Under the pieces are notes generated by a model. It worked only from the letters and a program-made list of their open reading frames with translations. It was not told the origin of the DNA and made no database searches. A DNA stretch of 64,000 nucleotides from Gnetum montanum (taxonomy: Eukaryota; Streptophyta; Gnetopsida; Gnetales; Gnetaceae): NCBI GenBank assembly GCA_015680685.1, contig MNCI01000071.1, positions 199,898 to 263,897 of the forward strand, given 5' to 3'. The stretch's first letter is position 1; the number at the start of each line of letters is the position of its first letter. The position numbers were made by a program, and so were the translations under genes. Positions 1 through 10,559 of the stretch are shown one piece after another.

Positions 1-631
1 GGTTAAGTAAGTCTGAGGTATGTGACTTTTATGTCTTTTCTGTTTTATCTCCTATGCTGATAAGGTGAAGGGTGAAGAGCTTAATTAACTAACTTTGACT
101 AACTAACTAGGCCTGAATTAACCTAGCATCAGCATTCATTCCCACTTACCATTCACACCCTGAACCAATGCAACCTTGGTTACCAAATGCTAGTCATTGC
201 TGGGATCACCAAGCGTAACGCACATGCTCGAAGTGGTCGTACTGAGGCACTTACCTAGGAGAGAAAGGTTGAGAGAGATTTAGTGACTAATAAAGTGATT
301 AAATGATAAATAGTAAATAAAAATAAATAAAATCCTATTTATCCTATTCCATGCACGGCAAGGTTTATCCAAGAAGTTCGTCTTTATTGTCGTACACAAA
401 CTTGTGTTCAGGTACAATATTTTCTTGAATAAAGATCCGTTCACTTTGGAACTCCTACTGTAGGCACATGGAAAATATTCTATCTCTAGAGGGATCAAAA
501 TACCATAGTTTCTCTACAATATAGGACTAGATGTGGAAATAAGGAAGAGCCATCTCTTATTTATAGATTTGACGATGCACCGCGATATCGCGTACACGAT
601 ATCACAGCCCATGCGATATTGTGTCCCATCA
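1..631 (-). repeat. 3' LTR of TE-1, truncated by window edge
   Basis: Aligns with the TE-3 and TE-4 LTRs from the segment after 'gtatggttaagtaagtctga' to the terminal CCCATCA on the plus strand. It contains the shared CAATAAAG poly(A) signal read on the minus strand near 380-390, a TATA box, and GATATCGCG-type palindromes near 572-629. Confidence 0.9.
557..565 (-). promoter_or_regulatory. LTR TATA box
   Basis: Minus strand TATAAATAA followed by GAG, at the same place relative to the LTR end as in TE-3 (15,467-15,475) and TE-4 (33,106-33,114; 41,556-41,564). It is the likely core promoter of the element. Confidence 0.65.
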
Positions 632-639
632 AAGGTGGT

Positions 640-2040
640 GGTTGTGTTTGAAAGGATATGGGTTGATGGTATTGAGGAGAATGATAATAATATGGTGAGA
701 TAGAGTATGTTGGCCTAGTTGGGGAAATAGGATGTTGAACTTGATAGGCACTTGGGCTCGAATGATATGAAGTGTGTACCCAGTTTGAGGGTGGCCTTCT
801 CCACAATTGGGATTGTTGCCACTGTGATCAAACATAGTATCTCTATACAAACTATGGATGTAACACTCTTCTCCAATGATCTTGTAAATGTGACAAGATT
901 GGACATTGGCCCTTGGGGTGATTGTACAGGCAAATGTTGCATTGATACATATGATTAGTAGTTGAGCTCTTATTTTTTTCAACCCTTCTTTTCGATTGTC
1001 TAAAGGTATTTCGTCCTGCTTCTTGGTTCATCATGATTCTATCTCCAATAATTTTAGCATATCCTCCACATTTTTTATGCATCCATTCCATCATCTCATC
1101 AATCTTTACCTCAATTTCATCCAATGATTGTAGTACTGGAAAAGATGGTTCCACCTCCTTGCAGTGAGTTGATTTCTCCTCTTTTAGATTATGGACCTTT
1201 CTTGATGTAAGATTTTGGTCCTACTGAGATTTTTCAACATTCTCCGACTTAGCCATTTCTCCTTCTTCTTTTGCTACCTGTTTGATAAGCTCTTGGAGTT
1301 GGTGGGTTTGGAGCTCATATAGTTGACCTCAGGCATACATCCCTAGGGTTTCTCTTGTTTCATTACGGAGCCCATCTATGACGTGATACATTAGCCTTTC
1401 CTCAGAGAACCCATGGCCTAGGTAGTTGTTTAGTAATGCATAATATCTTTCTAAGGCCATGTCCAAAGGTTCATGTTGTGCTTGCTTCCACTCTTGGATT
1501 TGTTTCCTCAAGGCTAACACTCTTGCGTAAGTTTGATATCATTTGTTGAAGAGCTCTACCATTGTTGGCCAATGTCAGATTCAATTTGGTTTTAACAACC
1601 TATACCATACTTTTTCTTGGCCAACGAACATTGTAGGAAAGAGCTTAAGTTTTTTCCACCCATTATCAATGTTGTTCCATACATAGGCATCATGGAAGGC
1701 TTGTAGATGATGTTGCAAATCTAAATCATAGCCTCTTGAAAACTTGGGAAAGTTATTTAAATTAAGCTTGGGTAGATAGCTTTCCTTGTGATTCCTGAAG
1801 GATATTCAAACAACCTCTTGTATTTGCGTTAGGCTTGTAGTGGCTAGTAGGGGTTCATCGTCATTACATATGTTATGCATTCGTGAGTTGGGACGATGTT
1901 GTCTTCGCTTATGTTTATAGGAAATCCCTACATAAAATTGGGTACTCCAAACTTCATCTTCTTCATCATATAATTCATTGGTTCTCTAATGAATTTCCCT
2001 ACTAGTTGTTATGCTATCATAATCTTGTGAGAGAGACATT
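640..2040 (-). pseudogene. TE-1 gag (capsid and Cys/His finger) pseudogene
   Basis: One minus-strand frame runs from an ATG at 2,040 to about 1,322 with only TAG/TGA interruptions. It carries the retrotransposon gag core: FPKFSRGYD, then KLKLFPTMF, then WKQAQHEPLDMALERYYALL and HVIDGLRNETRETLG. A second segment (852-1,154) holds the finger CNICLYNHPKGQC (Cys-X2-Cys-X3-His-X4-Cys). A Tyr/Pro/Gln-rich tail at about 640-850 follows, shifted in frame. Compared with TE-3 and TE-4 the N-terminal 200 residues or so (LHQDE domain) are absent, and translation seems to begin at MSLSQDYD just inside the primer site. Gag forms the particle shell of the retroelement. The gene is inactive. Confidence 0.85.
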
Positions 2041-2152
2041 GTGTGTGAATTTGTGTGTGACTTAATTACAATTATTTTTTCCTAAAAGATGTATCATTAA
2101 TACTTTGTTACAGTGATCTTGTATGATGTAACTAATATAAATAAATAGCACC

Positions 2153-2171
2153 GTCCCTGGTAACAGTGCCA
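2153..2171 (-). other. Primer binding site (tRNA-Asp type)
   Basis: Minus strand TGGCACTGTTACCAGGGAC, one base inside the 5' LTR. It is a decayed form of TGGCGCCGTTGCCGGGGAC, the complement of a plant tRNA-Asp 3' end as used by Athila-type elements. Its differences from that form are C/T or G/A transitions. Confidence 0.75.
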
Positions 2172-2172
2172 A

Positions 2173-2375
2173 TGATGAGTGGCAAGGTACCCCTATACTC
2201 AACCATACAAATACAAGCATTTCATGCATGATCTGGTCAAACTCCATAGATGAGCTAGTTGTGGTATCTAGATAGTTACTCACTGATCGTAGTTCACTAT
2301 CTTCCCACCTAAACTAGTATGTTATTTTTCACATATGGATTAGTCCAAAGTGAGGTGTATGATGTGTGTCACCTA
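2173..2375 (-). repeat. 5' LTR of TE-1, partial
   Basis: Starts tgatgagtggcaaggtaccc on the plus strand like the other LTRs. Similarity fades beyond about 2,375. No target-site duplication could be assigned. Confidence 0.8.
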
Positions 2376-3270
2376 TCTTATTGTTATCCATTATTTAGTT
2401 TCATTATTACCTATGGGATAGTTCACAAAAAGACCCTACTTTGATACCAAAATATCTCTAGTCAATGTCAAAGGCTTATCTATCCATACTTACATCCATA
2501 AAAGATTAAAATATAGTATTAAAATTATTAATTTGATCATAAATAGAGTTTCTACTACCACTTTGACTCCATAATTTCTATTCTTCCAATATTGTAATAC
2601 CTACTCATCCCTAGGAGACAAACTCTATTCATTTACTTAATCAAACATTTTATTCTTTAGGAAGGAAACTTAACCCTTCCCTACACATCGGGGTTTTCAT
2701 TTCTTATTGGTTTTATGCTTGTTTACTAATTTTTTTATTGTTTGTATTTTCTTTTCTCTAAGTTGCAATTTATTTATATATTTAGTTTTTACTTGCAATT
2801 GACTAGGTTTAATCAAGTTTGCTATTTAGATTTATTACTTCTCATCAATTTCCCAATTATTCCTATTTCATGGGTGGTAGGCTAAGTCCCATTTGATTGG
2901 AGGTTTTTCCTCCTAAGTTTTATAATTGTTGATATATTGAGGGTTATATCGATTCAAAGCCCATTTATAGTCACAAGTGTGATACTTAGCATCTATTTCA
3001 TTGAGGTATTCTTACAAGGTTGTAAAAGAATAATTTTGCAGGTACATTTTTTATGCTCAAAGAAGGACCATAGGTTTTCTAGCATTACAAATACATTTGT
3101 CTAGAAGTCCATAGGTCTAGTCCATAATTTTTATTTTTAAATATTTTAATCATTCTTTCTTAATTATCTTTTCTTTTCCATTTTCACTTGATCTTTTTTT
3201 TAAGTGTATGCATGGAACATTCTTTGAGACCATGCCTAGATAGGGATCTAAATTCTCTTATAACTTCTAG
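2376..3270. other. Unassigned AT-rich stretch
   Basis: No coding frame or repeat that I recognise. A TTGATACCAAAA string at about 2,438-2,450 resembles a tRNA-Met primer site read on the minus strand, but no matching LTR was found. Parts may be a leader of TE-2. Confidence 0.4.
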
Positions 3271-3716
3271 GATTGTAAATTGATGAAGATGAAGAATGCT
3301 CAAGCATTTATGAAATTCATGAGAAAACATAATTACAAGATTGAGTACACAAAATCAAAGTTAAACATTGCAATTCCTGAGAATGACTTGTGAAGGATGA
3401 CCACCTATGAAGTTGTCAATAACTTGAATCCTTTCCTTCCAAATCCGAACCAGCTTATGGAGTTGGATGTATATGAAAATAACACACTAGAAAAATATTT
3501 TCTTAGTAGGAATTAGTTCTAGATGCTAGCTAGTATCAAAATATATTAAATGGATGTTATAATTGATCACCTTGTGGAACATTCCAATATCAATTTCAAC
3601 AATAAAAATTATCATTTCTATGACCAACATAGTGAAGATGGTGGTGGCATCAACATTCATGATGATGATAAGGATGAAAATTCTCATGCCTCACTAACTA
3701 AAAATATCTACCATTA
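3271..3716 (+). pseudogene. N-terminal ORF remnant of TE-2
   Basis: A single plus-strand frame beginning near KMKNAQAFMKFMRKHNYKIE and running to an acidic His/Asp-rich stretch (GGGINIHDDDKDENS), with stops of the TGA/TAG/TAA class only. I do not recognise a domain. Its position ahead of the capsid-like segment makes it the N-terminal part of gag or a short upstream ORF. Confidence 0.45.
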
Positions 3717-4288
3717 GGCCATAACATAGACACAAAGTTCAATTATATAGCACATTACACTCATAAACTCTTCCAAATAATTTTCTATGGATATTTCCCA
3801 TACTACTAATCTAATTACTCTTATTTCTATTAATCCACCTATTATTTCCTCATATTCAATTACTTTGCCACTATTATATAGCTTGTTTCCAATTACTTTG
3901 CTCAAGTTTAGAATCCTAACACGTTGCTAACTTTGTTCTAGCCTCTAGCCTTTAACCTAGCAATTCAACAATCACTGGTTTCATTACCATTCCTTCCATT
4001 GTCCCAACATATGTCCTAGTATAATATTTTATCATCTATTGTTATGCTTACTATTACACCTTCCTAGCTAAATTTACCTATCCATAATTCCATTTTGGAC
4101 AACCCTTTCATGTCATCCATCCCTAGTGTTTGACCTAAATGAATGTTCTTGCTTCAATATTTATCATCTAGGTTGCAAGTTAATGAGAATCAAATATGGA
4201 AATACATAATGCTACATGGGAGAAGGCCTATTATTTTCATTACTCATCTCCTAATTAATTCCATTATCCCCTTGATTCCACCATTTTA

Positions 4289-5347
4289 AGTTCCTATGAA
4301 AGTCTCATTATCTAACTTTACTAAGTATAATGGGGAAACTACTCTCACTAACCAGATTATCACCTCCCATAATGAGTGTATAATGTTGCTAAGTTATCCT
4401 TATACCATACTTTGTAGTTATTTCAAATTCATTGATAGGTTATATACTTGAATGATGTAAAGTTCTCCAACATGGATCCATCACCTCCTTGGAGTAGAAC
4501 TTCATAGCCTTTGTAAAGAGGTTCAAATACAATATTAGTAGAGATTTCACATTGTAGAAGCTATTGGCCATCAAGCAAGCATCCACTGAATCCATTTCTA
4601 ATTTAATCTCCCAATGGACTTTAATTACAATGAAGCTCACTCACCCTCTTCATGATGATCAACTATTGGATATTTTTCAGAAAGTTGTTAATGACTACAT
4701 TATAGGCAAGTTGGTCTATCCTAGGCCACTTAGCCTCCATGATGCCATCACTTTAGTGAAACACATTGAGGATGGGATCATCCAATAAAAGAACTTGAGT
4801 GGATGAACTTTCACAATAATGCAAATAATAAAACCAACAAAAAGAAAGCCTCCAACAAGGTAGGTCAAATGGTGGCCTTGGTGAACCAAACTTCATCAAG
4901 TTTCTCATCATACAATTAAATGAATGGGAACATAAATTCCAAGCTCAATGATGTTAGGTAGAATTAATCAAATGAAGGCCAACAAAGAAGACCACCTTTG
5001 GATAGGTTAAAATATCATACGTTTCCTATGCCCTACGTACAATCATATAATATGTTGTTAAAAATAGGCACATCACCCTTAAGAAAGTCTCAAAATAGAT
5101 AATAGACCAATTCAGAAGACTATAAACCTTTACCATTGATCCTTCTCATCATGTGAAAGGAGATCCACTTATCCCAAGGTGGTATAATCCTAATAAATTT
5201 TTCTATTATCATGAGGTTTTAGAGCATGATATTAATGACTATAACACTCTTAGGGATGATGGTCAGGCACTAGTGGAGAAAAAAGAAATCATGTTCAATA
5301 CACTTATGAAGCCAACAATGAAGATATGTAAATTTATTAAGATCCTT
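4289..5347 (+). pseudogene. TE-2 gag pseudogene
   Basis: The frame opens with VPMKVSLSNFTKYNGETTL, the usual start of the plant gypsy capsid domain (P-x-F-x-K-Y-x-G). It continues through a Ser/Leu-rich middle to a conserved-looking segment SNLISQWTLITMKLTHPLHD at 4,564-4,795. At 5,153-5,347 the frame NKFFYYHEVLEHDINDYNTL resembles the HRDHGHDTEDC..LK segment of Tat gag proteins, with the cysteines lost. Many stops and at least one frame change show it is dead. Confidence 0.65.
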
Positions 5348-6239
5348 TAAATACCAATTCAAGAAGATTCTTTGCCTTCCACTTGGAGTCCATAGGTAAC
5401 CACACTAAGGAATCCTTTTCATTTAAATGGGTATATCCTAGAATAATTTGATCTTATTTATCTATTCAAATCCACTAAAGCCTAAAAGTCCATTTTTGAT
5501 TAACTTTCCTTGGAATGATTCTAACACTTTCACTTCCTAGCATGTACATAGAGGTTCGTTTATCATTGTCGTGACACCCCATTATGATGAAGCTTCTACA
5601 TCTTCAAATCCCACTTTCTACTATTCCCTATCTCCTCTAAGGAACTTCATACCTTTGTCCATGTTAACCATGCTTGTTGACTATCCTCTTTTTTTATCTA
5701 TGTTATTCCTCTTTCATCTTGTCCCTTCTCTTCACCTAAGTCATAAGAGCTCCCTTTCTTTCTACTCCTACATAATCTATTAGGATCCTTACCTAGGCCT
5801 AAAAGGAGTCAATGAAAAATAATAAAGAAAAAGAAAAAGAGCAAATAAAAAAGTAGCCTACGCAACAAAACAAAAGTATCTTTTCAAGCTTCATTGAAAA
5901 CAACTCATCTTTCTCCCACTTCTATATTAACTACCCATTCATTAGATTCAATCCTTCCAATTCTAATAATTACAAATGTAACCCTTAGGATTAAAGCCTT
6001 GCCTCAAATCACAATAGTAATAAAATTAAAGAAAATAAAACTCTTTCTTTAATCTTATCTTAGCTTCTAAGAATAATTTTTTATTATTAAAGGAACTCTT
6101 AAAATTCATCATAGTATGAGTGAATATTTAACCGTATGCTTGCAACATTTAATCAATGCTCAACGCATCATAGTATGAGGCTAAATGTTTGGTTTTCAAA
6201 GAAGAAAATATCAAGACACATCCTATGACAAGTGTCATG

Positions 6240-6836
6240 TGCTAGCTTTTCATCTATATTAGCATACGAAATAGGGATAATGTGTTATTACCACTAGTGA
6301 ACATGGATGATGGAGCCAAAATCAACATCATTTTATGAATAGTCATGAAGCATCTCAACCTCAAAAAATAAGTCACATACTCAAACTACAACTCATCTTT
6401 CATTTCATTTAGTAGGGCTAGAGTAGAAATCATAGGATTGATCAAATTTTCTTTTTGGTAGAAATCTATATAGCACATTAGACTATTTTTACTATTATTA
6501 AAGACTCATATGATATCAACATTATCCTAAGTAGGCCTTGGATAGATTATCACTATTCTATATCTTAACCTATGCATCAAAAAATCCAATTCCTATGTAA
6601 GGGTAGGAAAATAGTCATATGTGAAAATCCTAAAGTCACTACCATTTTTTGCCTAGATATCTTAGAAGATACTAGCCTAGGATCCTAACTAATACTAAGA
6701 AGATAGACTTTATTAATGAAAGAAATCAATGAGTCTAATGCAAGCATTTCTTGGTCATCTAACACCTAGGTATTTGTAGAATTAGGATTTGGAAAATTAG
6801 ATATCATTGAATCTATTAAGAACATGAAAAGTACTA
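6240..6836 (+). pseudogene. TE-2 aspartic protease pseudogene
   Basis: At 6,297-6,330 the frame reads VNMDDGAKINII, matching the V-D-x-G-[SA]-x-x-N-[IV] active-site loop of Ty3/gypsy proteases, with Asp-Asp-Gly instead of Asp-Ser/Thr-Gly. About 60 codons later NIILSRPWIDYHYSIS then HQKIQFLCKGRKIVI matches the conserved ILLGRPWIH...LHQKLKF segment between protease and reverse transcriptase. The frame fades near 6,836 (FGKLDIIESIKNMKS). In an active element the protease would cleave Gag-Pol. Confidence 0.75.
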
Positions 6837-6839
6837 CTA

Positions 6840-7390
6840 GGTTTGAGGCTAAGAAGGCCATTGCCAAAGCACCATAGCCTTGAAACACTACCCCTTTCCT
6901 TTTTATCATCTTTTTTATTCATTTTTAGTACTTATTCACATTTTTTAATTTTTGTACTTCTAGTTTTTACATTATATTACTACTTTACTTTGTTGTCTTA
7001 TTATGATTTTCACTTTTATAGCTTAGTTTTTATTTATGCTTTATTTTTATTCCTTATATCTTTCTTCTATTACATTTAAATTATACATTTTGCTTATCAT
7101 TTAGTTTAAATTTCTTCTTAAAAAAATGAAAATCATAAACATCTGAAAACTACAAATCCAATAAACATGAAAGACTAGAAAACTATAAATATAGAAAACT
7201 ATAAAATTCATAAACATATAAAATAAAAAGTCTATAAACAATAACAATCCTTGTATGATAACAATGCTTATAAAATATCCATCATAAGTACAAACCATCA
7301 TCAATAAAATATATAATATCCCATCCAAAAAATAAAAGTATGCAATCTAAACATATGATGATCAACATCTTAAAATTTATCTCCTAGCTC
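6840..7390. other. AT-rich segment, possible 3' flank of the minus-strand gene
   Basis: Very T-rich on the left and A-rich on the right. No domain is seen in the short ORFs. It lies just beyond the stop codon of the split gene at 7,391 and could hold its 3' untranslated region. Confidence 0.35.
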
Positions 7391-7500
7391 TCACTCATAA
7401 TCATTTGTAGTTTGATCCCTACTAGGAAAAATCTTTTCCATCATCTCCACATCTTCTTCCTCCTTCACCTTCCTACCAAAAGCTCCTAAAGCATCTCCAT

Positions 7501-7639
7501 CTATAACAACAAAAAATAAAATTATATAAACATTAATAAATTCATAAAAATATAAAAACAAATAAATCAACACAAAAATACAAAATTAAAACAAGATTAA
7601 AATATCAAAACTATTTTTTTACAAAACATTTCCTCTTAC
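7501..7639 (-). other. Intron of the split gene (last intron)
   Basis: Minus strand donor ATGG|GTAAGAGG and acceptor TTGTTGTTATAG|ATGGAG, 139 bp and T/A-rich. Splicing joins ...TYM to DGDALGAFGRKV in phase 1. Confidence 0.7.
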
Positions 7640-8592
7640 CCATATATGTACGACTAGGTTCTAGTTCACCTTTCTTTCCTTCTCCTCATGGTAGATATTT
7701 TAGCATCCCTAGTACATAATCATTCATGAGCTTCTAAATGATCTCATCTAGAATGAGAAATATGAAGCCCAAGTCCCCAAGTTCAGATTTGACATCTTTC
7801 ACAATCTTGCCACTCTCTTCGCCTCTTGTAGAACCTTGTACCTGCATCATAACACACTCCCAAAAGTCTTGTAGCATATTATTAATTTCTATTTTCTCCA
7901 TCAATAATTCCACCACCTTCTTTATAGTTATCTCCTTATTAACTATTTTGTAAGAAGCAGAGTTTACTTCTAGTAAAATAGCTTGTGTTTTTTCTACTAA
8001 CACCTCCAACACTCTCATGTCACATAACAATGTTTTAATCTAGTATTCATAATCTCCATGATCAATAAATTGTGCTACTAGGCAATATCGATAGCCATCA
8101 AGAAATCAAGAAAATTATACAACCATCAATAAGAGAAAACTATAGGATTTTGATGTATCATTATGATCTCATCAAAATCTTCCTATAGGTTTTCCACCTC
8201 TTTCTTTCACTTTGATACTTGTGCAACCGTCTTTTTTCCTTCATTTTTCCTCACCAATAACTCTATCATTAGGCCCATGTTATAATCTACATTCTTCAAA
8301 ACAAAAGAGGCCATCTCAACCCTATATCAAGTAATAACATCTATCTTCTTCTAAAGCTTCGAATCATCAAATATAGTGATTTGGAAATCAAGGTTCATAA
8401 CAAATATATTTTCTAGATCAATTAAAATGCAAACATCTACTAACATCTACTAAATCATTCATCTAGTCATCTTACTAACACATTAATAAAACATTATTGT
8501 CATGACTTCAATAAAATCTAAAAAATTTACAGTCTCAAATTTAGCCTTTAGCCTCTTTCTAACGCTATCAACCATCCCTTGTATCAACTCTC

Positions 8593-8776
8593 CTTACTAA
8601 TATTTTTCCAAATTATTTTCCTTACAGTTTTTCATATGTACCAAAAATAAAAATAATAATAATAAATTGTGATAGCTCTAACACTTACAATATAAAATCA
8701 TAAAAATAAATACAAATAGAAATAAACAAAAAATAATAAAATTAAAACTAACAAAAATTAAAAATCACTAACTCAC
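8593..8776 (-). other. Intron of the split gene
   Basis: Minus strand donor CTTG|GTGAGTTAG and acceptor TATTAGTAAG|GAGAG, 184 bp. Splicing joins KENQIYLG to ELIQGMVDSVRKR in one frame. A further good donor (GCTGTAG|GTAAGAG) lies at 9,016/9,015. Its acceptor is unclear. Confidence 0.65.
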
Positions 8777-10559
8777 CAAGATATATTTGATTTTCTTTCA
8801 CTAGCTTCTCCACAATCCATATCTTCCTAGTCTCATCTATGATAGGATCCTTCTTAGGTTGTAATAAAGTAGGAGTCCTAGTAGGGGATAACATCATATC
8901 AATATCTATGTCATCCAAATCATGACTTCCATGAACAAATTATAGCCAAGTAAGTCTTAAAATAATTTTTTAGTAAAACCCATCTTACTTTGTACTCTCT
9001 AAATGTTACTCTTACCTACAGCATCTTTTAAGTTCAAAACAAGCTTCTCCTTCAACAACTCCCTCTTCATCTCCTTCTTGTATGCTTTCCTAGCTAGTTT
9101 AGATACTTCTTCCTTTTTTTTTTCCTCTTCTTCTTCTCTCATTCTTCTCTTTGTCTTTTTCCTTTTTCTTATTTATTTTGATTTCTTGACTTTCCTTTCA
9201 GCTTTTAATCTAGCAAAAGCCTCCTACTCCACCTTCTTCCAAGCATGTATAGTAGTTGCCAAAAGTCCAATAAGCATCATATGTCAAAATTAATCAAAAA
9301 TAAATAAAATAAATTAAAAGCATAAAGAAAAACATAAAATTTTAAATATTTTTCCTTAGAATCATACTCTTTTCCTTTAACCTTTCCTCCTCAGAATCAT
9401 AAGTATCTACCATGTCAACAACTCACACTTTCATCTTCTTAGAGGCATGTTTCTAATTCTATGTGCTTGTAGAATATTCCTTGATGGTCATCATGCCTTA
9501 CATTAAATTACCATGAATTGAATGCTTCGTTGGCAATATCACATTATCTAGCATGGAGCACTAAGCTACATCCTCATGTAATGAGGATACAACATCTATT
9601 GATCCTCCAATGAAAAATGAAAGGTTCATTGTAATGTTTTTGATGTACTAGAACAAGGGTGGTGGAAATTCCTCATCACCATGAATCTTCCTCTTCTAAT
9701 TAGTGCAAGCCAAAAACTCTACAAAACACTAAAGCATCTCATAATAAAATTTATATTTTACATAGTTGTAGAAACTTCCACCATCCATCCTATTGATGTT
9801 ATATGATTTCTTAGCCACCTTCTCATTCAAGTAGTTAGCCTAGTTATAGCTAATACAACTTATCATGGCATTATAAATCACCATTATCCATTCTAAAAAA
9901 GTAGTCCTCCTTTTTCAAATTATCCCATAGAACATCCTTTCAATGAATAGGTGGTAGGCCTTAATCAATTCCCTATTTCCATAGAAAGTAATGCTTTGGT
10001 TCTTATTAGTGTATTATACCTCATCCCCAATCTACTAGTTCTCCATTGTGGATAACTTGTCATTGTTCTCAACTTGGAAACCTCTCTCAAAAATGTTAAA
10101 CTAGTATCTTAGTGAATTCCTATTCTATTGCAAGAGAAGCTCATTTTCCTAAATCTAGAACATGAATTGTTGTGACTGATTGGAATAACATTTTACCATA
10201 GTAACCACATCTATTGATGAAATATTAGGCAATTTCAATAACAAGAGAGGCATCAACCCTGCATACTCAAAGATGTATAGGTACTTCCTCCTTTGCTCAT
10301 TCATTAGTCACCTATGACTAGGAGTGTTATGAATATTAGCCTATAGTTTCTTCACATATCCCAATTGTATATAGACTATCTCAAAGGTCTTAATTCTATT
10401 TGCAAACAAAAATAAAAAGTCAATATATATGAAATGAGATAAAATAAAGATTGATTACATCCCATGGCCCATAGGACCTAGTAGAAAAATATTACATTTT
10501 CATGAAAAATAAAGACAAACTCTATCAATTAACCAAGCCCTAACAATATCATCAAAATA

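Larger units (their letters stand above)
1..2375 (-). mobile_element. TE-1: gag-only Ty3/gypsy deletion derivative
   Basis: On the minus strand the order is 5' LTR (2,375 to 2,173), tRNA-Asp-type primer site, gag, then directly the 3' LTR (631 to 1, cut by the window edge). No protease, reverse transcriptase, RNase H or integrase is present. The Tyr/Pro/Gln-rich tail of gag runs straight into the LTR at 631/632, so pol was lost in one internal deletion. The LTRs match those of TE-3 and TE-4. Assignment to the Ogre/Tat/Athila clade is inferred from the primer site and from pol of the related TE-4. Confidence 0.85.
3271..6836 (+). mobile_element. TE-2: decayed Tat-like Ty3/gypsy gag-protease remnant
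   Basis: A plus-strand series of degraded frames in the order N-terminal ORF (3,271-3,716), capsid-like gag (4,289-4,795), Cys/His-region linker (5,153-5,347) and aspartic protease with the downstream RPW motif (6,240-6,836). This order is typical of Tat/Ogre-type elements. No LTR, reverse transcriptase or integrase was found. It is a different lineage from TE-1/3/4/6/7 and shares its protease type (DDG) with TE-5. Confidence 0.7.
7391..10395 (-). pseudogene. Decayed multi-exon gene of unknown function
   Basis: Unrecognised. On the minus strand a single frame runs from 10,395 to about 9,362 (roughly 340 codons) and is broken only by TAG/TGA/TAA at likely Gln/Trp/Arg sites. Features include GLMPLLLLKLPNIS, FERGFQVENNDKLS and a Lys/Glu-rich end (DSEEERLKEK). 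Further segments follow: a Lys/Arg-rich coiled region (about 9,290-9,016), an acidic segment HDLDDIDIDMM (about 8,945-8,777), a helical segment (8,592-7,640) with one apparent frame shift near 8,140, and a last exon 7,500-7,391 ending in TGA. The segments are separated by AT-rich introns with canonical GT...AG ends that restore frame. The first segment has a 3' splice site TTTGCAAATAG at 10,396, so upstream exons are missing. It vaguely recalls plant transposon-associated proteins, but I claim no family. Confidence 0.6.

Noticed and set aside
2438-2450. tRNA-Met-type primer site (minus strand TTTTGGTATCAA)
   Set aside because: No LTR with matching ends was found on either side.
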